Of a DNA stretch of 64,000 nt, positions 33,833-41,363 are shown in pieces. Position 1 is the first letter of the stretch; the number at the start of each line of letters is the position of its first letter. A model generated the notes under the pieces. It worked only from the letters and a program-made list of their open reading frames with translations, was not told the DNA's origin and did no database searches. Source of the DNA: Tunturiibacter gelidiferens (GTDB lineage: Bacteria; Acidobacteriota; Terriglobia; Terriglobales; Acidobacteriaceae); assembly GCF_013410115.1 (NCBI RefSeq), contig NZ_JACCCV010000001.1, forward strand, positions 930,001 to 994,000, given 5' to 3'. The position numbers and the translations under genes were made by a program.

Positions 33833-34555
33833 TTGCCGCGAATTTCACGATCTGTCACGGGGGGGTCTGCAATCGCCGATCGCGTTCTTGCGTTGCTATC
33901 GGCATTCCGAGCAGGGGACACTGAGCTGGGACTCGCAGAGCTTGCATTGCGCACAGATTTGTACAAGAGCACTGCGCTGCGCTTGCTGCACTCCCTGGAA
34001 GGGGCACACTACTTGATCCGAACACCTCAGGGAACCTATCGGTTGGCGGCTGAGATTCCGAGACTTAACGCAGTGCACGAAGCGGCCGACGGGCTGCAAG
34101 CAGCCGTGATGCCTATTCTGCGTAGCCTGGTCGCTGTCACTCACGAGACTGCCGCACTGCATGTCCGGCAAGGGAATCATCGCGTTCGGCTGTTTTGGAT
34201 AGATTCACCGCAGCCCCTGCGAGAGCATGTCATGTTAGGAGAAGAACTGCCTCTGGACCGAGGGGCTGGTGGTCTAATTTTGGGAGCCTACTCAGGGGCC
34301 CGAGGCGCGGGCCCAGACAAAATTAGGAAACAGGGATATGCGACTTCCATCGGAGGTAGGCTGCCGGAGCTATCAGGTATTTCGGCCCCCGTATTCAACT
34401 CGCGCGGTGAGTTGGCTGGCGCACTGACACTTACGATGCCGACGCAGCGGTGGAAGCTGTCCTGGCGCCAGATTGTAGTGGCGAAGGCGAAAGAGCTCAC
34501 AGAAGATCTAGGCGGCACAGTCGTAGTTGGAGAACGGGTGAAAAAGCACCGCTGA
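33833..34555 (+). CDS. IclR family transcriptional regulator
   Basis: The start is TTG at 33833, preceded by AAGGAGG at suitable spacing. The 240-residue protein has an N-terminal winged helix (AIADRVLALLSAFRAGDTEL, STALRLLHSLEGAHYLIRTP) and the C-terminal ligand-binding domain (LDRGAGGLILGAYSG, LPELSGISAPVFNSRGELAGALTL). It likely controls the divergent transporter, CoA-transferase and lyase operon in response to its substrate. It is convergent with the LacI gene across a 12-base gap. Confidence 0.9.
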   Translation: MPRISRSVTGGSAIADRVLALLSAFRAGDTELGLAELALRTDLYKSTALRLLHSLEGAHYLIRTPQGTYRLAAEIPRLNAVHEAADGLQAAVMPILRSLVAVTHETAALHVRQGNHRVRLFWIDSPQPLREHVMLGEELPLDRGAGGLILGAYSGARGAGPDKIRKQGYATSIGGRLPELSGISAPVFNSRGELAGALTLTMPTQRWKLSWRQIVVAKAKELTEDLGGTVVVGERVKKHR

Positions 34556-34567
34556 ACGGCGATCTGG

Positions 34568-35632
34568 TCAGGTAGCCAATTTGCGACGAGGCGCCGAGTC
34601 TGGCTTCTTCTTACTTTGACGTGTTGGAGGGGGAGGAGCAATGGAAGCCCCTAGTCGAAGCTCCGTTGGCAACACATGGTGACGAAAGGGACGATTCGGA
34701 TCGCTTACCCTTTCAAGCAAAAGCTGAACTCCCAGCGAACCAAGTTGATAACCAGGCTGCAAAACGGAAGACAGTGGAGGATCCATCAGCTCGGTTACTT
34801 CGAGTCCGTCGAATCCGAACAGCGATACGTCATGCGGACAGCGAAGACCCAGCTCGCGAATAGCCATCACGACGCCCATGGCAATCATGTCGTTCTGGGC
34901 AAAGATCGCGGTTGGCCTCGGCTTAAGCTGTAACAGTCCTAGTGCCGCTGAGTATCCACCTGCACGATCGAAGGAACTCTCCTGCACATACTCTGCGGGA
35001 ATTTGAATATTTGCTTGTTTCAATGCACGTCGGAAGCCGGCCAGCCGTGCATGGGCAATCGTCAGCTGCAAGGGACCCGTAATGGTAGCGATGCGTTTGT
35101 GACCAAGCTGTATGAGATGTTGAGTCGCATTCAGCGCACCTTCATCGTTGGCTACGGTGACCGTGTCGCCTTTCCAATGTCTTGGCATACGGTCGAGACA
35201 AACCACAACTGCTCCGCCTCTGGTTGCACTACCGGCCTGCATCGTTATCTCGCTGAAGTTAGAGGGAATCACGATGATGCCAGTAGGAAGGTATGTCCGC
35301 AGCTGGTTCATGTACGAGACCTCTTTGGTCAGGTTGTTATCTGCGTTGCAGAGCACGAGACGATAACCGCTCCCGAACGCCGCGTCTTCAGCACCGCGAA
35401 CGACAGCCGGAAAGAATGGATTGGTGATGTCCGGGATGATCATGCCGATCATGTTTGTCTTATCTCGTCGCAGACCTCGTGCAAGCTGACTTGGCTCGTA
35501 GCGAAGAGAATCAACAGCCGCAAGAACTCGGCGTCGCAGCGGTTCGCGTACCTTCGCAGAGTTATTCAGTACGTTAGAAACGGTTCCGAGCGACACCTCG
35601 GCAAGCCGCGCGATCTCTTTCATATTGGACAT
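34568..35632 (-). CDS. LacI family transcriptional regulator
   Basis: The 354-residue protein opens with MSNMKEIARLAEVSLGTVSN, the LacI helix-turn-helix, followed by the hinge (LARGLRRDKTNMIGMIIPDI) and a periplasmic-binding-protein-like sensor domain (IFAQNDMIAMGVVMAIRELG, VSLFGFDGLEVTELMDPPLS). The tail is Pro/Lys-rich. It is divergent from the TonB receptor gene, and two palindromes lie in the 192-base gap, one touching its own start. It most likely represses the receptor-transporter-ribokinase block until a sugar ligand is present. Confidence 0.92.
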   Translation of the reverse strand: MSNMKEIARLAEVSLGTVSNVLNNSAKVREPLRRRVLAAVDSLRYEPSQLARGLRRDKTNMIGMIIPDITNPFFPAVVRGAEDAAFGSGYRLVLCNADNNLTKEVSYMNQLRTYLPTGIIVIPSNFSEITMQAGSATRGGAVVVCLDRMPRHWKGDTVTVANDEGALNATQHLIQLGHKRIATITGPLQLTIAHARLAGFRRALKQANIQIPAEYVQESSFDRAGGYSAALGLLQLKPRPTAIFAQNDMIAMGVVMAIRELGLRCPHDVSLFGFDGLEVTELMDPPLSSVLQPGYQLGSLGVQLLLERVSDPNRPFRHHVLPTELRLGASIAPPPPTRQSKKKPDSAPRRKLAT

Positions 35633-35641
35633 GGAACACCT

Positions 35642-35654
35642 TTGAAAGCTTCAA
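35642..35654. promoter_or_regulatory. Candidate LacI operator near lacI-type gene
   Basis: TTGAAAGCTTCAA is a near-palindrome (TTGAA-agc-TTCAA) 10 bases before the regulator start, similar in kind to the site at 35795-35806. Confidence 0.4.
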
Positions 35655-35748
35655 TATGCGGCTAAGAGGAATTCTAGACGAGTCTCACTCCGGTGAAGCT
35701 CAAATCTAGCGAGTCCGCGAATCGCCGTTGTTTCTTCAAAAAAAACTC

Positions 35749-35806
35749 TTGACACTTACCGCATCGTTTCCATATAAATTGCCCCGTTGCATTTTGAAAC
35801 GTTTCA
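35749..35806 (+). promoter_or_regulatory. Promoter and LacI-type operator of the TonB receptor gene
   Basis: TTGACA (35749-35754) and TATAAA (35773-35778) are separated by 18 bases. The perfect 12-bp palindrome TGAAACGTTTCA (35795-35806) lies where transcription would start or shortly after, a normal place for a LacI-family repressor site. GGAGG follows at 35813-35817. Confidence 0.65.
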
Positions 35807-35824
35807 TTCTCCTGGAGGCCGCCC

Positions 35825-38800
35825 TTGAGCCGAATCAAAAAGTGTTTCGTTTGGGTAGTGGTTTTTATGATCGTCGTGGCGCCCGCCCTAAGTTTTGGCC
35901 AATTCGCCCAGCGTGGCGGCGTCGAAGGGATTGTCACTGATTCGACCGGCGCTGTAGTGCCAGGAACGACGGTTACGCTGCTCGACCTCGAACAGAAAGC
36001 TACGAAGACCGCTATGTCGGATGCGACCGGTCACTATAGTTTTCCTGAAGTCACCGCTGGCACCTACCAGGTCACGGCCTCACACGCCGGCTTTGAAACG
36101 ACACAATCCAGTGTCATTACGGTGAACCTCGGCCGCAATGCGAGGTATGACCTGCAATTGAAGATCGGCGCTCAGTCGGAACAGGTGACCGTGGACAGTT
36201 CTACTGCGGTGATGGAGACAGGTCAAGCGAATCTCAGCACAAATGTAACGGAAAAGCAGTTTGAGCAGTTGCCTCTCAACGGTCGAAACTTTACCTCCGT
36301 AGCTGCGCTTTCGCCCGGCATCTCGACCCAGCCGCAGGCAAACCTGAATCCTGGCGGAACCTACTCCGTTGGCGCTCAATTTGCATCCGGCGGAGTCGCC
36401 TTCACAACGGGAGGGGTCGTTCAGGGATCGCGTGACAATGGATTTTACGTAAACGGAGTAAACATTACAGATAATTACGAAACCAGCCTCAGCTATGAGC
36501 CCTCGGTTGAAGCACTCAGCACCGGAACCTTGCAGGTAGCAGACTTCTCTGCCGCCAACGGACACGATTTCTCCACGTTGAGTATGCAAACCAAAGGGGG
36601 CACTTCCACATTCCACGGGCAAGCTTACGACTTCATCGAGAACGATGCCCTCAACGCGATCAATCCTTTTACGAAATCATTTGCGGCGTACACCGGCAAC
36701 AACGACTTCGCAAAGCCCACATTACGCCGAAATCAATTCGGTGGAGGGATAGGGGGGCCGGTGTTTATCCCTAAAATTCTCGAAGGTCTCAGGAATAAGG
36801 CATTCTTCTTCGCCAACTACGAAAACTTCATTGAGAGTGATGGGGCTCAGCCGGTCTATCAAAGCGTACCGTCCGCCGCAGAGCGCACGGGGGACTTCAG
36901 CGAATTGTTGGGTGGATCGAATCCACTGCAACTGTACAACCCCTTCTTCACGACCTACGACGCGAATGGCTTCAGCAGCCGTCCCGTTATTCCGAACAAT
37001 CGGCTTGACCAGGCTGTAAGGCCGGATGGCAGCTCGGTTTTTGACCCGGCTTCCAAGGCGCTCATGGCTCTTTATCCATTGCCGAACATCTCAGGAACTC
37101 CGAGCTCGCAGCTGAATTACGTCACAACTCAAAAACTCGGGTTTTCGGTCTATCACTTCGACTCCCGTTTCGATCTGAATCTCACAAGCAAAGACAACAT
37201 CTTCGTCACGTATTCAAAGTCGCACGGCGACAACAACAACTCGGGAAATCTGGCGCCTTCACAACTCTATGTGTCTGATGTCGATGATGGCGCATACCTT
37301 GTGACCGTGAACTATGCGCGCGTCTTCACGCCCAACCTGGTAAATGAATTTATCTTCGGCATCGGCGACTCAGCCCTTCAGACCGTAGCTCCCAATCAGA
37401 TCAGTTATCTGAACAGCGATGCAAATCCGTTCAATCAGGTCTTTCAAAATACTGGTTCCGGAATTACGCGTGGTGTTCTTCAGATGATTGTCGACAACTA
37501 TGCAAGTCCTGGTTTTAATCAGGTCTTCCGTGCTGAGAATAAGGTCATGCAGTTTTCAGACAATGTGAGCTGGAGTAAAGGCAGGCATACGATGACTTTC
37601 GGAGGAAATTACTTCCGCAAAAGCGAATATGACTGGGATTTCGCTCGCTTTGTCGAGTTTCAGCAGAAGTTTAGCACCGGTGGAAGCCTTCAAAACTACG
37701 AGGGGGGCGACGCCATGGCTGATCTGGCCATGGGCCTGCCGGAAACGATCCACCAGCGTTACGACTTTCAAGGTGGCGACGCTACGTCGCCGGAGTTGGA
37801 CGTAACATTTCCGTACTGGGGTTTTTATGCGAACGACAAGTTTGCGGTGACCCCACGTCTAACCCTAACCGTTGGTCTCCGCTACGATCTCTCGATCCCA
37901 CTCTATGCAAACAACAACCTGTGCTGTGCGATCTACCAGCCAACAACGGACGGTGGCGTGCTCAAGCTTCCCGGAATCGCACAAGGTGTGCCGCAGCATT
38001 ATCTGTCGGCAACCAAAAAGGATTTTGCGCCTCGAGTTAGTTTTGCCTACAACCTGGATAAGAACACGGTACTGCGGGCAGGCTATGCGATCTTCTATGA
38101 CGTTGGTGCAACGCAGATTTCAACTGAGGTCGGCAACGCGTTGAATGGCGTCCCAGGCTACTTCAGCGGCGACGAGATCACGAACGTTACAAAGGGCGCT
38201 CCAAGTGATACTCCCGTCCTGGGACTCTCGAACATCTTCCAGACTCCTCCACCGCTCGTTCCTGGCAACTATCCAGTAAGTACCGGCCCGGGTCAGGGAT
38301 ATTTTGGCGACGGGTACTATTCGACGGCGTACTACTACGATCAGAAGTCGACCCCGCTGCCCTACTATCAACGCTTCATGCTGGATGTCCAGCATGAAAT
38401 CACGCCCCGCGACTCGTTCACACTCTCTTATTTGGGGTCACAGGGACGAAAGGGTTCTAACTACATCAACGAGAACCTGCCTGCTTACCAAACGAATTGG
38501 CCGACTAAGAATGCCTACAACAATGCTCGTCCGAATAATCTGGGCCGCTTCGGCGACATCTACGTGCAGCGACCGAACTTGAACGCCTTTTACAACGCAG
38601 CCGTCGCTCAGTTCCAACATCAGTTCACTCATGGACTCCAGTTCCTGAGCAACTACACCTGGGGCAAGACCGTCTCTGACTATCCCTACGTCAACACGCT
38701 TGCGGCAAACGGAGAAGGCGGGTTCAATGGCTTCCAGGACCCACATATCTATAACCGGGGTGAGAGTACTTTGTCCCACCGCCACCGCTTTGTCTACAGC

Positions 38801-39316
38801 GGCATCTGGTCACCGACTTATGGCCAATCTTGGAACCGCGTCGCACGGGAAGCATTGACCGACTGGAGAGCTTCATTCATCGGCACGATCGAGTCCGGGG
38901 AGGCGCTTACGATCATCAATGACGCGACCAGCGCACTTGACTATGCAGGTACAGACGAGCTGTTTGTCAACGGCGATCCAAACCTCTCTCGCGGTTCAAA
39001 GAACTTTCTGAACCAGTTCAATACAGCGGCGTTTACGATTCCAGTAACCGGCGTTCGTGGTAACTCCGGGCTTGGTACGATCCGTGGTCCGGGCCAAAAT
39101 AATCTCGATCTATCTCTCGCCAAGACCTTTCCGATCTTCGAACGCTTCCATGCTGAATTTCGTGCCGACGCTTATAACGCTCTGAATCACACGCAGTGGA
39201 ACGGCGCTCAGACTTACCAGACAAAGACCGGAACCAGAAGCGGCATTCCTTTCGGTGCAGCAACAAATGCTCGCGAAGCACGTATTCTGCAATTGGCTGT
39301 AAAGCTGGCTTTCTAA
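35825..39316 (+). CDS. TonB-dependent receptor with carboxypeptidase-regulatory-like domain
   Basis: The 1163-residue protein starts with TTG, then a signal peptide (VWVVVFMIVVAPALSFGQ). An N-terminal beta-sandwich (about residues 32-112, GIVTDSTGAVVPGTTVTLLD) is typical of the Oar/SusC-like receptors abundant in acidobacteria. A plug region follows (about 115-230), then a large beta-barrel with alternating aromatic strands, ending in the aromatic-terminated strand ILQLAVKLAF that signals outer-membrane insertion. It imports a large or scarce nutrient with TonB energy. The operator upstream and the following inner-membrane transporter and ribokinase suggest a sugar or nucleoside-like ligand. 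Confidence 0.92.
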   Translation: MSRIKKCFVWVVVFMIVVAPALSFGQFAQRGGVEGIVTDSTGAVVPGTTVTLLDLEQKATKTAMSDATGHYSFPEVTAGTYQVTASHAGFETTQSSVITVNLGRNARYDLQLKIGAQSEQVTVDSSTAVMETGQANLSTNVTEKQFEQLPLNGRNFTSVAALSPGISTQPQANLNPGGTYSVGAQFASGGVAFTTGGVVQGSRDNGFYVNGVNITDNYETSLSYEPSVEALSTGTLQVADFSAANGHDFSTLSMQTKGGTSTFHGQAYDFIENDALNAINPFTKSFAAYTGNNDFAKPTLRRNQFGGGIGGPVFIPKILEGLRNKAFFFANYENFIESDGAQPVYQSVPSAAERTGDFSELLGGSNPLQLYNPFFTTYDANGFSSRPVIPNNRLDQAVRPDGSSVFDPASKALMALYPLPNISGTPSSQLNYVTTQKLGFSVYHFDSRFDLNLTSKDNIFVTYSKSHGDNNNSGNLAPSQLYVSDVDDGAYLVTVNYARVFTPNLVNEFIFGIGDSALQTVAPNQISYLNSDANPFNQVFQNTGSGITRGVLQMIVDNYASPGFNQVFRAENKVMQFSDNVSWSKGRHTMTFGGNYFRKSEYDWDFARFVEFQQKFSTGGSLQNYEGGDAMADLAMGLPETIHQRYDFQGGDATSPELDVTFPYWGFYANDKFAVTPRLTLTVGLRYDLSIPLYANNNLCCAIYQPTTDGGVLKLPGIAQGVPQHYLSATKKDFAPRVSFAYNLDKNTVLRAGYAIFYDVGATQISTEVGNALNGVPGYFSGDEITNVTKGAPSDTPVLGLSNIFQTPPPLVPGNYPVSTGPGQGYFGDGYYSTAYYYDQKSTPLPYYQRFMLDVQHEITPRDSFTLSYLGSQGRKGSNYINENLPAYQTNWPTKNAYNNARPNNLGRFGDIYVQRPNLNAFYNAAVAQFQHQFTHGLQFLSNYTWGKTVSDYPYVNTLAANGEGGFNGFQDPHIYNRGESTLSHRHRFVYSGIWSPTYGQSWNRVAREALTDWRASFIGTIESGEALTIINDATSALDYAGTDELFVNGDPNLSRGSKNFLNQFNTAAFTIPVTGVRGNSGLGTIRGPGQNNLDLSLAKTFPIFERFHAEFRADAYNALNHTQWNGAQTYQTKTGTRSGIPFGAATNAREARILQLAVKLAF

Positions 39317-39371
39317 CTGATGGCCTTGAAACCATTTCCAGGGTCGGATCCTTTCACCGATTGGAGACGCA

Positions 39372-40370
39372 GTGTATCAACCAGAAATCTATGCAAGCAC
39401 GCTGATCTTCATGCTCATCAGCATGAGCTGCTGGGGCTCTTGGGCAAACACCATGAAGTTGTGCCCAGGCTATCGGTTTCAGCTCTTCTACTGGGACTAC
39501 GTCATTGGGCTCCTGCTTGGAGCGATCCTCTGGGGTTTCACTCTTGGCAGCACGGGATCAGAAGGGGTGTCTTTTGTCGCCGATCTTGCGAAGGTTCACC
39601 CCTACCATCTCGGCATGGCACTGGTGGGTGGGGTGATCTTCAATCTCGCGAACCTGCTGTTGGTTGCGGCGATCGATGTAGCCGGCTTGGCCGTGGCCTT
39701 CCCTATTGGAATCGGTCTGGCTTTGGTCATAGGGGCGATTAGCAACTACGTTATCAATCCAGCCGGCAATCCGTTGTTGTTGTTCGGAGGCATCGCGTTG
39801 GTGGTTGCGGCAATTGTTATGGATGCGTTGGCATATCGTCTTCGGGAAAGAGAAAGACGAAACGCAGGCAGCAAAGGCATCTTGCTGAGCCTGCTTTCGG
39901 GGGTCTTGATGGGAAGTTTTTACCCCTTCGTTTCGAAGGCGATGTTTACTTCTGGGGCATCGGGGCCGTATGCCGTGGCATTCCTCTTTGTCATCGGGGT
40001 GGCTCTCTGTGCTATTCCCGCAAATTATCTGCTTATGCGTAAGCCAATTGATGGGCAAACTCCCGTCGATTTTTCAGGCTATGTTGCAGCTCCTAAACGC
40101 TGGCATCTCTGGGGAGCGATCGGTGGCATGGTTTGGTGTACAGGCGCTGTTTTCAATTTCGTCGCGGCGCGGACACACTTCGTCGGTCCTGCAGTCTCCT
40201 ATTCCATCGGCCAGGGCGCGACGATGGTGTCGGCAGGTTGGGGTGTCTTTGTGTGGCGCGAGTTCGCAGGCACAACCAGTCGGATCAAGCTACTGCTAAC
40301 GTTCATGTTCATCTTTTTTCTTTTAGGCCTTTGTGCAATCGCCGCCGCTCCGCTCTTTGCTGGTCACTAG
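39372..40370 (+). CDS. Inner-membrane sugar/ureide-type transporter (DMT superfamily)
   Basis: The 332-residue protein has about ten membrane segments; it begins MYQPEIYASTLIFMLISMSC, and WGSWANTMKLCPGYRFQLFY and YWDYVIGLLLGAILWGF follow. Pairs of repeated five-helix units and the GxxMGSFYPFVSKA and SYSIGQGATMVSAGWGVFVW segments fit the drug/metabolite superfamily, close to sugar (GRP/RhaT-like) or ureide permeases. It lies between the outer-membrane receptor and ribokinase on the same strand (18 bases before ribokinase), so import of ribose or a ribose-containing compound is the best guess. Confidence 0.75.
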   Translation: MYQPEIYASTLIFMLISMSCWGSWANTMKLCPGYRFQLFYWDYVIGLLLGAILWGFTLGSTGSEGVSFVADLAKVHPYHLGMALVGGVIFNLANLLLVAAIDVAGLAVAFPIGIGLALVIGAISNYVINPAGNPLLLFGGIALVVAAIVMDALAYRLRERERRNAGSKGILLSLLSGVLMGSFYPFVSKAMFTSGASGPYAVAFLFVIGVALCAIPANYLLMRKPIDGQTPVDFSGYVAAPKRWHLWGAIGGMVWCTGAVFNFVAARTHFVGPAVSYSIGQGATMVSAGWGVFVWREFAGTTSRIKLLLTFMFIFFLLGLCAIAAAPLFAGH

Positions 40371-40388
40371 CCGCTTCTGGAGAAACTT

Positions 40389-41342
40389 ATGCATAATGAC
40401 CTGCGACCTATCGTCGTTGTAGGCAGTATCAACATGGATCTGGTGTCGAGCGTGCCCCGTATACCACGCGCAGGAGAGACCATCTTTGGACATGATTTTC
40501 AAACTCATGCCGGTGGGAAGGGTGCCAACCAGGCAGTCGGCGTGGCGCGACTCGAATATCCCGTGAAGATGCTGGGCATGGTTGGCAGAGACGCGTTCGG
40601 AGACCAGTTGCGACTGCAGCTCAAGAGAGAGGGCGTGGACATCACGGAGGTGAGCGAGGTCAATGCCGCGACTGGAACAGCAACCATTCTCGTTGATGAT
40701 GCGGGTGAAAATAGCATCGTCGTCTCGCCGGGAGCCAACCTCCATCTGACTCCCGACGTCTTGCGGAGCAGAAAAGAGATATTCCGACACGCGGGGGTGG
40801 TTCTTGCACAACTTGAAATTCCACTTGAAACGGTTCAGTGCCTGGCGGAGATGTGCTCCGAATTGAACCTGCCACTCATCCTGGATCCGGCACCGGCGCA
40901 GGCGCTGCCAAACGGAGAACTTAGAGGAGTGACCTGGCTCACGCCCAATGAAACAGAAGCTCAGTTCTACACCAATGGCGCATCCTCTGAAGAGGGGGTG
41001 ATGGCCATGCTCCTGCAACTGGGAGCGAAGGGCATCATATTAAAGCGCGGCGCGTTGGGAGCCGTTCTCTTTGGCGAAGATCGTTCGTTGCATCGAATCC
41101 CGGCACCCAAAGTGCAAGCTGTGGATACGACGGCAGCTGGAGACGCTTTCAACGCAGCGTTTGCGGTCGGCTTGATGAACGGTGACACCCCTGTAGAAAG
41201 CGCACGGTTTGCTACAGTTGCCGCTGCCCTGTCTGTCACACGTTCCGGGGCACAGCCTTCTTTGGCGACTAAAAGAGAAGTGTTGATGGCTTTAGAGCGC
41301 TCCATCGACGTACACGTTCATTCAGCCGAAAAAAATCTGTAA
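40389..41342 (+). CDS. rbsK: Ribokinase
   Basis: The 317-residue protein is a PfkB-family sugar kinase: VVGSINMDLVSSVPRIPRAG at the start, the sugar-binding THAGGKGANQAVGVARL, and the anion hole and catalytic base in DTTAAGDAFNAAF, with Asp252 as base. The N-x-D and GGKGANQA motifs are those of ribokinase rather than fructokinase. It converts D-ribose (or a similar pentose) to the 5-phosphate with ATP. It is 18 bases after the transporter and 21 before the next gene, clearly in one operon. Confidence 0.9.
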   Translation: MHNDLRPIVVVGSINMDLVSSVPRIPRAGETIFGHDFQTHAGGKGANQAVGVARLEYPVKMLGMVGRDAFGDQLRLQLKREGVDITEVSEVNAATGTATILVDDAGENSIVVSPGANLHLTPDVLRSRKEIFRHAGVVLAQLEIPLETVQCLAEMCSELNLPLILDPAPAQALPNGELRGVTWLTPNETEAQFYTNGASSEEGVMAMLLQLGAKGIILKRGALGAVLFGEDRSLHRIPAPKVQAVDTTAAGDAFNAAFAVGLMNGDTPVESARFATVAAALSVTRSGAQPSLATKREVLMALERSIDVHVHSAEKNL

Positions 41343-41363
41343 ACGAAACACGAGGAGCAAACA

